Shown here piece after piece: positions 15,937-24,285 of a stretch of DNA of 64,000 nucleotides. Each line of letters begins with the position of its first letter. Position 1 is the first letter of the stretch. The stretch comes from Caulobacter rhizosphaerae (GTDB lineage: Bacteria > Pseudomonadota > Alphaproteobacteria > Caulobacterales > Caulobacteraceae): positions 4,580,501-4,644,500 of the forward strand of contig NZ_CP048815.1 in NCBI RefSeq assembly GCF_010977555.1, in the 5' to 3' direction. Under the pieces are notes generated by a model. The model searched no databases. It was not told the DNA's origin and saw only the letters and a program-made list of their open reading frames with translations. The translations under genes and the position numbers were made by a program.

Positions 15937-16569
15937 TTAACCGTCCGCGGTCCCCGCCGGTCCGCAGACCAGGTCGACCATGACCGGGATCGTGGCCTCC
16001 AGCTGTTCGCGCGTCTCGCCGGCCCGGGCGCGGACCGACAGGGCGTTCATCAGCATGCTGGCCACGCGGCCGAGCGCCACGGGGTCGACCGTCGGCGGAA
16101 GCTCGCCCCTGGCCTGACGGCGCGTCATCAGGCCTTCGATACCCCGGTCCAGCTCGTGCATGCCGTCGGCGACGATCTGGCGCACCTCTTCGTCGATCAG
16201 CGCCTGGCCCAGGCCCGCGCTGGCCAGGAAACAGCCTCGCCCGCCCGCGTCGTCCGACAGGTAGAAGCCCAGGGCCGTGTGGTAGATCCGCGTCAGGACC
16301 TCGCGCAGCGAGCCGCCGCCGCGGAACGCCTGGGTCATCGCCGCCCGCGAGCTGTCCATGTAGTGATCCAGCGCGGACTTGAAGAGCGCCTGCTTGTCGC
16401 CGAACGCCCCGTACAGGCTGGGCCGGTTCATGCCCGTCGCCGCGCTCAGGTCGTCCAGCGAGGCGCCCGCGAAGCCTTGGGCCCAGAAGATGTCCGTGGC
16501 CTTGGCCAGGGCCACTTCCGGATCGTAGGCGCGGGGCCTGCCCCGGCGTTTCACGGCGTTATCGGACAT
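15937..16569 (-). CDS. TetR-family repressor, divergent from a glutathione transferase
   Basis: A 210-residue regulator. A basic N-terminus (KRRGRPRAYD) is followed by the helix-turn-helix (GFAGASLDDLSAATGMNRPSLYGAFGDK, about residues 32-60) and a C-terminal ligand domain of the YcdC/AcrR-like TetR_C type (GRGCFLASAGLGQALIDEEV). The ATG at 16569 has an AGGAG site eight bases upstream. The longer upstream frame lies in the operator. It faces away from the GST gene across 104 bases that contain a 14-base inverted repeat. Confidence 0.88.
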   Translation of the reverse strand: MSDNAVKRRGRPRAYDPEVALAKATDIFWAQGFAGASLDDLSAATGMNRPSLYGAFGDKQALFKSALDHYMDSSRAAMTQAFRGGGSLREVLTRIYHTALGFYLSDDAGGRGCFLASAGLGQALIDEEVRQIVADGMHELDRGIEGLMTRRQARGELPPTVDPVALGRVASMLMNALSVRARAGETREQLEATIPVMVDLVCGPAGTADG

Positions 16570-16598
16570 CGGACTCTCCTGGCCGAATTCTATTTTTT

Positions 16599-16652
16599 GT
16601 ACCGTTTCGCATTTTATTCCTTGACCGTCGTTATTTTTATGCGAAACAGTAC
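16599..16652. promoter_or_regulatory. TetR operator pair in the tetR-gst intergenic region
   Basis: The left arm GTACCGTTTCGCAT (16599-16612) and right arm ATGCGAAACAGTAC (16639-16652) match at 13 of 14 positions as an inverted repeat, with centres 40 bases apart. The AT-rich DNA between them (TTATTTTTAT) suits the two divergent promoters. Confidence 0.65.
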
Positions 16653-16673
16653 GGAAATGCAATGGAGGGTTCG

Positions 16674-17297
16674 ATGGATCTCTACTTTTCACCGATGGCC
16701 TGCTCGATGGCGACGCGGATCGCGGCCTATGAGGCGGGCGCCGACATCCGTTTCCTGAAGGTCGACACCAAGGCCCGGCCCAAGCGGGTGGAGGACGGGA
16801 CCGAGTTCCTGACCGTCAACGCCCTGGGCCAGGTGCCCGTGCTGCGCACCGACGACGGCGAGCTGATCGTCGAGAACCCCGTGATCCTGCAGTACATCGC
16901 CGACCGCTTCCCGGCCGCCGGCCTGATCCCGCCCGACGGCGTCGAGCGCCGCAAGGTGCAGAGCTGGCTCGGCTTCATCGGTTCGGAGCTGCACGTCGGC
17001 GCCTTCACCGCCCTGCTGAATTCCAACGCTCCGGACGGCGCCAAGGCCTTCGCCCGCGAGCGGCTGGTCGAGCGCCTGGCCCATCTCGACGCCCACCTGA
17101 AGGGCCGCGAGTTCCTGCAGGGCCGGTTCAGCGTCGCCGACGCCTATCTGTTCGTGATGCTGACCTGGGCCCGCTACCTGGCCCTGGACTTCACGCCCTA
17201 TCCGGCCCTGACCGCCTATCGCGACCGCCTGCAGACCCGGCCCTCGGTGGCGCGGGCCTTCGACGAGGAATTCACCCTGTTCAAGGCCGCGGCCTAG
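16674..17297 (+). CDS. Glutathione S-transferase
   Basis: A 207-residue beta-class-like transferase. The N-terminal thioredoxin fold starts MDLYFSPMACSMATRIAAYEAG. LGQVPVL supplies the cis-proline for glutathione binding, and the E-N-P of LIVENPVILQYIADRF follows. The C-terminal helical domain ends in FSVADAYLFVMLTWARYL. Start: an ATG at 16662 also exists, but GGAGGG lies between it and the ATG at 16674, which therefore fits best. Likely induced when the divergent TetR protein binds an electrophile or its adduct (inference). Confidence 0.9.
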   Translation: MDLYFSPMACSMATRIAAYEAGADIRFLKVDTKARPKRVEDGTEFLTVNALGQVPVLRTDDGELIVENPVILQYIADRFPAAGLIPPDGVERRKVQSWLGFIGSELHVGAFTALLNSNAPDGAKAFARERLVERLAHLDAHLKGREFLQGRFSVADAYLFVMLTWARYLALDFTPYPALTAYRDRLQTRPSVARAFDEEFTLFKAAA

Positions 17298-17310
17298 CCG
17301 AGACCTGAAC

Positions 17311-17336
17311 GGGGACAGGCCCATGGGCCTGTCCCC
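17311..17336. repeat. 26-base perfect palindrome, family E copy 1
   Basis: GGGGACAGGCCCATGGGCCT continues to a perfect 26-base palindrome directly after the GST gene. It resembles a terminator stem but has no T-run. Related palindromes lie at 17741 and 50621. Confidence 0.8.
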
Positions 17337-17373
17337 AGCCGCCCCCCGCTTCTTCCTCCCCAGGAGATAAATC

Positions 17374-17718
17374 ATGCGTAGCTTCATCATCGCCGTCGCG
17401 GCCCTCGCCGCGACGGGCGGCCCCGCCATGGCCGAAACCAAGGCCCAGAACGGCTGGCTGACGCTCAGCGCGCCCACCACCCAACACCATGTCGTGTTCG
17501 ACGGCGCGGTCTGGCGCTGCGAGGGCGACACCTGCCGCTCGACGCAGGTCAAGTCGCTGCCGCCCCTGCGCAGCTGCAAGCGCCTGGCGCGCGAGCTGGG
17601 GCCGATCACCAGCTTCGGCTATCGCGGCGTGACCCTGTCCGAAGCGCAACTGGCGGACTGCAACCCGGTGCAGGTCGCCAAGACCCCGGCGGCGTCCGAA
17701 GTCGCCGCCGCCCACTGA
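17374..17718 (+). CDS. small secreted protein of a conserved Caulobacterales-like family
   Basis: A 114-residue protein with a classical signal peptide (MRSFIIAVAALAATGGPAMA, cleavage near residue 20). The mature part has a strand-rich pattern and two cysteine pairs: WRCEGDTC and then LRSCKRLARELG with a late ADCN, so probably disulphide-bonded in the periplasm. The pattern resembles small proteins annotated as CC_3452 family in Caulobacter, a match from memory only. Function unknown. The ATG has an AGGAG site. Confidence 0.75.
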   Translation: MRSFIIAVAALAATGGPAMAETKAQNGWLTLSAPTTQHHVVFDGAVWRCEGDTCRSTQVKSLPPLRSCKRLARELGPITSFGYRGVTLSEAQLADCNPVQVAKTPAASEVAAAH

Positions 17719-17740
17719 GCTCCGACCTCGGAGGAGGACC

Positions 17741-17770
17741 TTGGGGACGGGCGCTCGCGCCTGTCCCCAA
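17741..17770. repeat. palindrome, family E copy 2
   Basis: TTGGGGACGGGCG pairs with CGCCTGTCCCCAA around CTCG or so, with one mismatch pair, and is followed by CTTTT. It may terminate the small secreted-protein gene. Confidence 0.65.
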
Positions 17771-17797
17771 CTTTTCCGGCCGCCATCTCCAACGCTC

Positions 17798-17934
17798 GTC
17801 ATCCTCGGACTTGTTCCGAGGACCCCTCGGCCCGCTGAGCCGTCGGTTGGGTTGGGGCCGCGATCTCGCCGCCCCACGGATCAGCCTTCTTCGCGGTTGA
17901 AGCAGGGGTCCTCGGAACAAGTCCGAGGATGACG
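17798..17934. repeat. family B repeat, copy 2 (137 bp)
   Basis: Same ends and inner part as the copy at 14157 and in the same orientation, with changes concentrated in the central 50 bases. Confidence 0.85.
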
Positions 17935-17942
17935 GACGTGGG

Positions 17943-18410
17943 CTAAACCCCCACCGACCAGCAGAACAGCTCGCCATCCTCCTCGTCCGTTCGCTCGCCG
18001 GTGCGTTCGAAGCCGTTGGCCTCCAGCACCCGCTGCGAGGGGCCGTTGTGGATCGAGGTCTCGGCGGTGACGGTTTTGACGCGGTGGTCGCCCCGCGCCC
18101 AGGCCAGCAGGTCGGCCACCGCCCGCCGGGCGATCCCGCGCTGGCGGCGCGAGGCGGCGACGCCGTAGCCGATCATCACCGTATCGCCGACATAGGGCGT
18201 GCGGACCAGAGAGGTCAGGCCCACCACCTCGCCGTCCTCGACGATCATCCAGGCGTTGGGGTGGAAGCTCTCGCCGACCTGGGCGGACAGGCCACGCAGC
18301 ATGGCCAGCACCTCCGGCGCCTCCACCCCGCCCTCGGCGACGGCCAGGCCGTCAGGGGACTCTCCAGCCAGCAGGGCGGCGAAATGGGCGTCAGTGGCTT
18401 CGATCAGCAT
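17943..18410 (-). CDS. GNAT-family N-acetyltransferase
   Basis: A 155-residue acetyltransferase. Motif A, which binds acetyl-CoA, is VAASRRQRGIARRAVADLL at about 93-111, and motif B is ETSIHNGPSQRVLEANGFERTG. The N-terminal half is typical of unassigned GNATs, and the acceptor is unknown. The ATG at 18410 was chosen because upstream codons run into the divergent lipoprotein promoter region. Confidence 0.82.
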   Translation of the reverse strand: MLIEATDAHFAALLAGESPDGLAVAEGGVEAPEVLAMLRGLSAQVGESFHPNAWMIVEDGEVVGLTSLVRTPYVGDTVMIGYGVAASRRQRGIARRAVADLLAWARGDHRVKTVTAETSIHNGPSQRVLEANGFERTGERTDEEDGELFCWSVGV

Positions 18411-18506
18411 GGGCGGGTTTCTAGAGGCCGGAGCGTCGGGCCGCAACGCCGGGTTGCTCGCGGCGCAGCTTCGGTCCAGGCTGACGCCGCTCCACATGAG
18501 GTCCAC

Positions 18507-18914
18507 ATGGCCAGGTTCGACATCAGGCGTACGTTCCGTTCCGGCCTCGCCGTTCTGGCGATCGCCGGGTCGGGCCTCCTGGTCGCCTGCGGGCCGGGCT
18601 CCAGCTCGACCAGCGTCGTCCTGACCGGCCCGCCCGACAAGGTCGAGGCGCTGATCACCCAATACAGGCTGCATGACTCGCCGGTTCAGGCGCACCTTGA
18701 GAAGCTGGCCGACGGCCGCGAACGGGCCGCCTTCACCAAGCCGGGAGGCCTGCCGGCCGGCGAACTGGTCGGCCTGGGCAAGGCCGCCGCCAAGGCCGGG
18801 GTGGCTTTCGAGTTCTCCAGCGGCGCGAAATGGGGCGGCGCATCGGCCGACGCCTCGATGAAGACCACCCCCGCGCCCGGCCCCGCGCCCAAACCCGCGT
18901 CGAGCGGGGTCTAG
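18507..18914 (+). CDS. putative lipoprotein of unknown function
   Basis: A 135-residue protein with a lipoprotein signal: basic start MARFDIRRTFR, hydrophobic core, lipobox LVAC with the lipidated cysteine at about 28. The mature part carries VVLTGPPDKVEALITQYRLH and later GLGKAAAKAGVAFEFSSG, and ends in a Pro-Ala-rich tail. I recognise no family. The stop overlaps the convergent gene by four bases. Confidence 0.6.
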   Translation: MARFDIRRTFRSGLAVLAIAGSGLLVACGPGSSSTSVVLTGPPDKVEALITQYRLHDSPVQAHLEKLADGRERAAFTKPGGLPAGELVGLGKAAAKAGVAFEFSSGAKWGGASADASMKTTPAPGPAPKPASSGV

Positions 18915-19450
18915 GACTTCGGCTTGGCGATCTTGACGCCCGAGGCCAGCAGCTGCGGCTTGATGTTCAGGGCGTAGTCCTCGTCGAACCGGGCCTGGGC
19001 GTCGGCCTTGACGGCGGCGATCACCCGGTCGCGGGCCTCGCGGGCGGGTGGGAAGCCGAGGTCGCACGGGATGGTGGCGGGATCCGTCCCCTGATCAGCC
19101 GCGCCGCTCTCGCCGGTGGGCAGCTCCTCCGACACCGGGTCGGTGCAGCCCAGCAGGCCGGTCATCGACGAAAAGCAGAGCGACCGCTGCAGATAGGCCC
19201 GCAGCCGCCAGCCGCACTGCGCCGCCCGCGGGTCGGCGCCGTCGGGAACCTTGCGGTCGACGTCGTAGCGCAGGAACACCTGGTGGCGGACCATGGCGCT
19301 TTCTGCCCGCCGGGCCTTGGTCAGGACCAGCCGCAGGTCGCTGGCGGCGACCGTCATGGTGGCGCTGGCGCCCTTGACGGTGCTGGGGGCCGGCGCCGTA
19401 GGGGGCGAGGAAATAGGCGGCGTCGAGGCGGGCGGTGGTCCAGCTTGCAT
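18911..19450 (-). CDS. hypothetical protein with proline-rich N-terminus
   Basis: A 179-residue protein from the ATG at 19450, preceded by AAGGGGGAC. A TTG at 19477 is an alternative start. The first 30 residues are Pro, Thr and Ala rich. The rest includes ARRAESAMVRHQVFLRYDVDRKV, three to four cysteines (QCGWRLRAYLQRSLCF, LLGCTD, IPCDLGFP) and a charged C-terminal helix. The cysteines hint at an exported protein, but no clear signal peptide is visible. Function not recognised. Confidence 0.55.
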   Translation of the reverse strand: MQAGPPPASTPPISSPPTAPAPSTVKGASATMTVAASDLRLVLTKARRAESAMVRHQVFLRYDVDRKVPDGADPRAAQCGWRLRAYLQRSLCFSSMTGLLGCTDPVSEELPTGESGAADQGTDPATIPCDLGFPPAREARDRVIAAVKADAQARFDEDYALNIKPQLLASGVKIAKPKS

Positions 19451-19517
19451 GACGATGTCCCCCTTGGTCGTGAACAACCTTAGGGCGTCTCGGCGGGGCC
19501 GGTCAAATGGGCGAAGC

Positions 19518-20777
19518 TTACCGCCCCATCCCGCGTCGCAGAGCGCCGCGCATGAAGTCCTGGGGGGGATCGGCCTCGGCGATGATCGAGTCGCGGATGG
19601 CGCGGGGCTCGCCGAACAGGTGGCCCTGGGCGTAGCCGATGTCGAGCTCCAGCACGTCGACCACCTGGCGCTCGTGCTCGACCTTTTCGGCGATCACCTC
19701 GATGCCGTAGCGGCGGGTCAGGCCGGCGAAGTCCTCGGCGTTCAGGTCGGGCAGCGAGGCGATGACCAGCTTGCCGTCCTGCTCTTCCAGTTGGTCCAGC
19801 ATCATCTGGGCGCCGACCTTCAGGAACTTGACGTCGGCCCGGGCCAGGTCCTGGAAGTCCAGGTCCAGGTCGGTGACCTTGTCCAGGCTGAAGCGGAAGC
19901 CCAGGCTGGCCAGCCGCGCCATGTGGCGGGCCTCGACCGGGCCGCGGTCGTTGAAGGCGGCCTGGCCCAGCTCGAAGATCAGGGCCCCGTGCAGGTCCTT
20001 GTTGACCTGCAGGAACTCCAGGAATTGGGCGAAGAACGCTTCGTCCGACAGGCTGGCCAGCGAGATGTTGCAGAAGATCCCGACCTTGCGGTCCTGCTTG
20101 GCCAGGCGGCGGACGATCTGCACGCAGCGGAACAGCAGCAGGTTGTCGATCGCGGCGGTCAGGCCCTCGGGCTCGGCCACGGCCAAGTACTCGGCCGGCA
20201 TCATGATCCGGCCGGTGTCGTCGCGCAGGCGCGAGAAGCTCTCGTAGAACACGGTCCGCCGCTGGGGCAGGCTGACCACCGGCTGCAGGTAGAGGTCGAC
20301 CCGGTTCTCGGCCAGGGCGTCCTGCACCACCTCGATCAGCGCGTTGGACTGGGGCGAGCGGCCGCGCGGCTCGGCGCGGGCCACCTCGACCTGGTAGCTC
20401 AGCTGGTGCTCCAGGCGCTGGCTCATGCGCACGACCAGGTCTTCCAGCTGATGGACCTCGCTGGTCAGCTCGGCCGACCGGCGCTGGGCGTCGTCGGCGA
20501 CGGTCTCCAGCAGGCCGCTGATGCGGGCGTCGACCTTCTCGACCTGCTCCAGCAGGATGCCGTGGGCCTCGCGGATGGTCTCGATGTCGACGCGCAGGGC
20601 CGCGCCCTGCAGGACATTGGCGATCACGCCGTGGATGGCGAAGCACAGGCCCATGGCGCCGATGAAGGCGGCCAGGCCGACGGCCGGCGCGGCTCCCATC
20701 CGCCACAGGGCGAGGGAGACCACCAAGGCCAGACAGAGATAGGCGCCGGTCAGCAGCGCCAGCATCAGCCTTCGCAT
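19518..20777 (-). CDS. tipF: TipF-like flagellar polarity factor with a degenerate EAL domain
   Basis: A 419-residue protein: two membrane helices (about residues 5-24 and 31-55), a coiled coil (about 58-130) and a C-terminal EAL domain (about 155-400). The architecture and sequence match Caulobacter TipF, a c-di-GMP receptor that directs flagellar assembly to the new pole. The catalytic set is eroded as in TipF: YESFSRL replaces the EAL signature and LDKVTDLD replaces the DDFG loop. FCNIS, the Lys in VKFLKVG, VIAEKVE and YAQGHLFGEP are kept. It therefore should bind but not hydrolyse c-di-GMP. Divergent from ileS. Confidence 0.85.
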   Translation of the reverse strand: MRRLMLALLTGAYLCLALVVSLALWRMGAAPAVGLAAFIGAMGLCFAIHGVIANVLQGAALRVDIETIREAHGILLEQVEKVDARISGLLETVADDAQRRSAELTSEVHQLEDLVVRMSQRLEHQLSYQVEVARAEPRGRSPQSNALIEVVQDALAENRVDLYLQPVVSLPQRRTVFYESFSRLRDDTGRIMMPAEYLAVAEPEGLTAAIDNLLLFRCVQIVRRLAKQDRKVGIFCNISLASLSDEAFFAQFLEFLQVNKDLHGALIFELGQAAFNDRGPVEARHMARLASLGFRFSLDKVTDLDLDFQDLARADVKFLKVGAQMMLDQLEEQDGKLVIASLPDLNAEDFAGLTRRYGIEVIAEKVEHERQVVDVLELDIGYAQGHLFGEPRAIRDSIIAEADPPQDFMRGALRRGMGR

Positions 20778-21124
20778 TCGAGTTCCCTACGAATCGTCAA
20801 GCTCAGTATGCGAGTCGCGCTGGCCGTGAGTCGAACAGATTAACGACTCTGAGCCATTACGCCGCGCCTTAACCACAAATCAGCTCTTCGTGAACGCGCG
20901 GAAAAGGTTAACGGCGCCAGCTCGAACAAACCTCGGGAATCAACGGGTCGACCATCCCGTTTGCCCCTCCCCTCCGCCTCTGCTATCCCCCGCCCATGCC
21001 TTTCGTTCGGAAAACCCCGCGAATTAACCGCCCGGCGTGACGCCGCCGGACGACTGCTCCAGCGCGCGCCGGGACGACGACCCCGCAACCTTTTTCCGAA
21101 CCCCCTACGCTGGATAGCTCTCCC
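20778..21124. promoter_or_regulatory. tipF-ileS divergent region
   Basis: These 347 bases hold no gene. A weak promoter-like pair TTGCCC (20961) and GCTATC (20982) would give ileS a leader of about 130 bases. That leader contains the short GC-rich inverted motif GGCGTGACGCC near 21033, but no leader peptide or T-box is recognisable. Confidence 0.3.
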
Positions 21125-24112
21125 ATGGCCGACGACGCCACGACGACCGCCCGCGACTACCGCGAAACCGTCTTCCTTCCCGACACCCCGTTTCCGATGC
21201 GCGGCGGCCTGCCCAAGAAGGAGCCCGAGATCCTGGAGGGCTGGGCGGCCCTGTCGGACAAGGGCCTGTACGGCGCCGTGCGCGCCGCCCGCCAGGCCGC
21301 GAACGCCCCGCTGTTCGTGCTGCACGACGGCCCGCCCTACGCCAACGGCGCCATCCACATCGGCCACGCCCTGAACAAGACGCTGAAGGACTTCGTGGTC
21401 CGCAGCCGCTTCGCCCTGGGCTACGACGTCGACTACGTGCCCGGCTGGGACTGCCACGGCCTGCCGATCGAGTGGAAGATCGAGGAGGAGTTCCGCGCCA
21501 AGGGCCGCCGCAAGGACGAGGTGCCGGCCGCCGAGTTCCGCAAGCGCTGCCGCGAATACGCCGCCGGCTGGATCGAGGCCCAAAAGGTCGAGTTCCAGCG
21601 TCTGGGCGTGCTGGGCGACTGGTGGAACCGCTACGCCACCATGGACTACGCCAGCGAAGCCACCATCGTCGCCGAGTTCCACAAGTTCGCCACCAGCGGC
21701 CAGCTCTATCGGGGCTCCAAGCCGGTGATGTGGAGCCCGGTCGAGCGCACGGCCCTGGCCGACGCGGAGATCGAGTACCACGACCACACGAGCCCGACGG
21801 TGTGGGTGAAGTATCCCACTCTGCACATCGCTCCGCATGATCAACGTAGCTATCCACTGGACGCCAAGATCGTCATCTGGACTACGACGCCTTGGACAAT
21901 CCCCGCGAGCCGAGCGATCTCCTTCAATCCCGCGATCTCCTACGGGACCTACGTCGTGCGGTCGTTGGAAGAGGGTCTCGAGTTCGAGCCATGGGCTCAT
22001 GTCGGCGAAAAGTTGATCGTCGCCGACAAGCTGGCCGAGCAAGTTCGTGTAGCCGCCAAAATCAGCACTTGGGAGCGGGTGGAAGCAGCCGACCCAAGCA
22101 TCGTCACGGCCAAACATCCGCTGTGGGATCTGGACGACGGCTACAAGATCCCAATCCCTCTGCTGGCCGGCGATCACGTGACAGACGATGCCGGTACCGG
22201 CTTCGTCCATACCGCGCCCGGTCATGGTCAAGACGACTACGCTGTATGGGTCGAAAAGCGACTCGGCTTCGCTGCTCTCAACAGCAAACTCCCGGCGTCG
22301 ATCCAGCAAAGGATCGATGACTCCATCCCCGACACCGTCGATCCCGACGGCACCTATTTCCCGCACGTGCCGCTGTTCGCCGGCCTGAAGGTCATCGAGA
22401 CCGAGGGCAAGAAGGCCGGCAAGTTCGGCCCGGCCAACGGCGCGGTGATGGACAAGCTGATCGAGGCCGGGAACCTGCTGGCCCGCGGCCGCGTCGAGCA
22501 CAGCTACCCGCACAGCTGGCGCTCCAAGGCCCCGGTGATCTTCCGCAACACCCCGCAGTGGTTCATCCGCATGGACCAGGCCGTGCCGTCGCTGGGCGGC
22601 AAGACCCTGCGCGAGACGGCCGTCCAGGCCATCGCTGACACCGCCTTCCACCCCGACGCCGGCCGCAACCGCATCGGCTCGATGGTCGAGACGCGGCCCG
22701 ACTGGCTGATCAGCCGCCAGCGCGCCTGGGGCACGCCGCTCGCCATGTTCGTCGACAAGGAGACGGGCGTGCCGCTGATGGACGAGGCGGTCAACCGCCG
22801 TATCCTCGACGCCATCCAGGATGGCGGCAGCGACGCCTGGTTCGAGCTGCCGGACGAGCATTTTCTCGGCGACCGTGACCCCGCCCAGTACGAGAAGGTC
22901 GTCGACATCCTCGACGTCTGGTTCGACAGCGGCTCGACCCACGCCTTCACGCTGGAAGGTCGCAACGACAGCCGCAGCCCGGCCGACCTCTACCTCGAAG
23001 GCTCGGACCAGCACCGCGGCTGGTTCCAGTCGTCGCTTCTGGAGAGCTGCGGCACGCGCGGCCGCGCGCCGTACAAGGGCGTCCTGACCCACGGGTTCAC
23101 CCAGGACGAGAACGGCGAGAAGATGTCCAAGTCCAAGGGCAACACCGTCGAGCCCCAGACCATCACCAAGGAGAGCGGCGCCGAGATCCTGCGGCTGTGG
23201 GCGGCGATGGTCGACTATTCCGAGGACCAGCGGATCGGCAAGACCATCCTGGCCACGACCACCGACGCCTATCGCAAGCTGCGCAACACCACCCGCTACC
23301 TGCTGGGCGCCCTGGCCGGCTTCGACGAGGCCGAGCGGGTCACCGACTACGCCGACTTCCCGCCGCTGGAGAAGTACATCCTGCACCGGCTTTGGGAGCT
23401 CGACGCCCAGGTGAAGGCGGCCTACGAGGCCTATCGCTTCAGCGACGTGATCCGGCCGCTGATCGACTTCTGCCAGGGCGACTTGTCGGCCCTGTTCTTC
23501 GACATCCGCAAGGACAGCCTCTATTGCGACGCGCCCACCGCCCTGCGCCGCCGGGCCTACCGCACGGTGCTGGACTACGTGTTCGAGCGCCTGACCGTGT
23601 GGCTGTCGCCGCTAACCAGCTTCACGATGGAAGAGGCCTGGACCACGCGCTTCCCCGACGCGGGCAGCAACGTGCTGCGGGTGATGCCGGAGACCCCGGC
23701 GGCGTGGCGCAACGACGCCGAAGCCGCGCGCTGGGCCAAGGTCGAGACCGTGACCTCGGTGGTGACCGCCGCCCTGGAGGTCGAGCGCCGCGAGAAGCGG
23801 ATCGGCTCGGCGCTTGAGGCCGCGCCGCTGGTGCACATCGCCGACCCCGACCTGCTGGCGGCCTTCGACGGCGTCGACGCGGCCGAGGTGTTCCGCACCA
23901 GCCAGGCGACCCTGGTCGCCGGCCAGGCCTCCGGGGCCTTCGCCGTGGACGAGGTCAAGGGCGTGGCCGTGGAGCCGAAGCTGGCCGAAGGCAAGAAGTG
24001 CGCCCGCTCGTGGCGCATCCTGCCGGAGGTGGGAACCGACCCGCGCTATCCGGAACTCAGCCTGCGCGACGCCGAAGCGGTGGCGTGGTGGGATAGCGTA
24101 CACGCGGTTTAA
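21125..24112 (+). CDS. ileS: Isoleucyl-tRNA synthetase
   Basis: A 995-residue class Ia synthetase charging tRNA-Ile. HIGH is at 78-81 and KMSKS at 666-670. The CP1 editing domain is inserted between them, with WTTTPWTIPA and GTGFVHTAPGHGQDDY, followed by the anticodon-binding helices. The usual C-terminal zinc cysteines are mostly gone (KCARSWRILPEVG keeps one). The most odd feature is base use: about 21815-22345, which covers the editing domain, is much richer in A/T-ending codons than the rest of the gene, as if replaced by recombination. The start at 21125 gives MADDATTTARDYRETVFLP, normal for alphaproteobacteria. Confidence 0.97.
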   Translation: MADDATTTARDYRETVFLPDTPFPMRGGLPKKEPEILEGWAALSDKGLYGAVRAARQAANAPLFVLHDGPPYANGAIHIGHALNKTLKDFVVRSRFALGYDVDYVPGWDCHGLPIEWKIEEEFRAKGRRKDEVPAAEFRKRCREYAAGWIEAQKVEFQRLGVLGDWWNRYATMDYASEATIVAEFHKFATSGQLYRGSKPVMWSPVERTALADAEIEYHDHTSPTVWVKYPTLHIAPHDQRSYPLDAKIVIWTTTPWTIPASRAISFNPAISYGTYVVRSLEEGLEFEPWAHVGEKLIVADKLAEQVRVAAKISTWERVEAADPSIVTAKHPLWDLDDGYKIPIPLLAGDHVTDDAGTGFVHTAPGHGQDDYAVWVEKRLGFAALNSKLPASIQQRIDDSIPDTVDPDGTYFPHVPLFAGLKVIETEGKKAGKFGPANGAVMDKLIEAGNLLARGRVEHSYPHSWRSKAPVIFRNTPQWFIRMDQAVPSLGGKTLRETAVQAIADTAFHPDAGRNRIGSMVETRPDWLISRQRAWGTPLAMFVDKETGVPLMDEAVNRRILDAIQDGGSDAWFELPDEHFLGDRDPAQYEKVVDILDVWFDSGSTHAFTLEGRNDSRSPADLYLEGSDQHRGWFQSSLLESCGTRGRAPYKGVLTHGFTQDENGEKMSKSKGNTVEPQTITKESGAEILRLWAAMVDYSEDQRIGKTILATTTDAYRKLRNTTRYLLGALAGFDEAERVTDYADFPPLEKYILHRLWELDAQVKAAYEAYRFSDVIRPLIDFCQGDLSALFFDIRKDSLYCDAPTALRRRAYRTVLDYVFERLTVWLSPLTSFTMEEAWTTRFPDAGSNVLRVMPETPAAWRNDAEAARWAKVETVTSVVTAALEVERREKRIGSALEAAPLVHIADPDLLAAFDGVDAAEVFRTSQATLVAGQASGAFAVDEVKGVAVEPKLAEGKKCARSWRILPEVGTDPRYPELSLRDAEAVAWWDSVHAV

Positions 24113-24117
24113 GATCA

Positions 24118-24266
24118 CCCTCTCCCAGAGGGAGAGGGAGGGACCCGCGCCGCCAGGCGTGGGAGGGTGAGGGGTTAAGGCGCCAGACGGCGCGCCGGCC
24201 AACGGTGTAACCCCCTCACCTTCCCACCGCTGCGCGGCGGGCCCCTTCCTCTCCCTCTGGGAGAGG
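24118..24266. repeat. family C inverted repeat, copy 1
   Basis: CCCTCTCCCAGAGGGAGAGG and GGGAGGGTGAGGGG face their complements across a TTAA-centred middle. It fills the ileS-lspA gap and could form a long hairpin in the transcript. Confidence 0.75.
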
Positions 24267-24285
24267 ATCCAAGGAAAAGCGAAGA

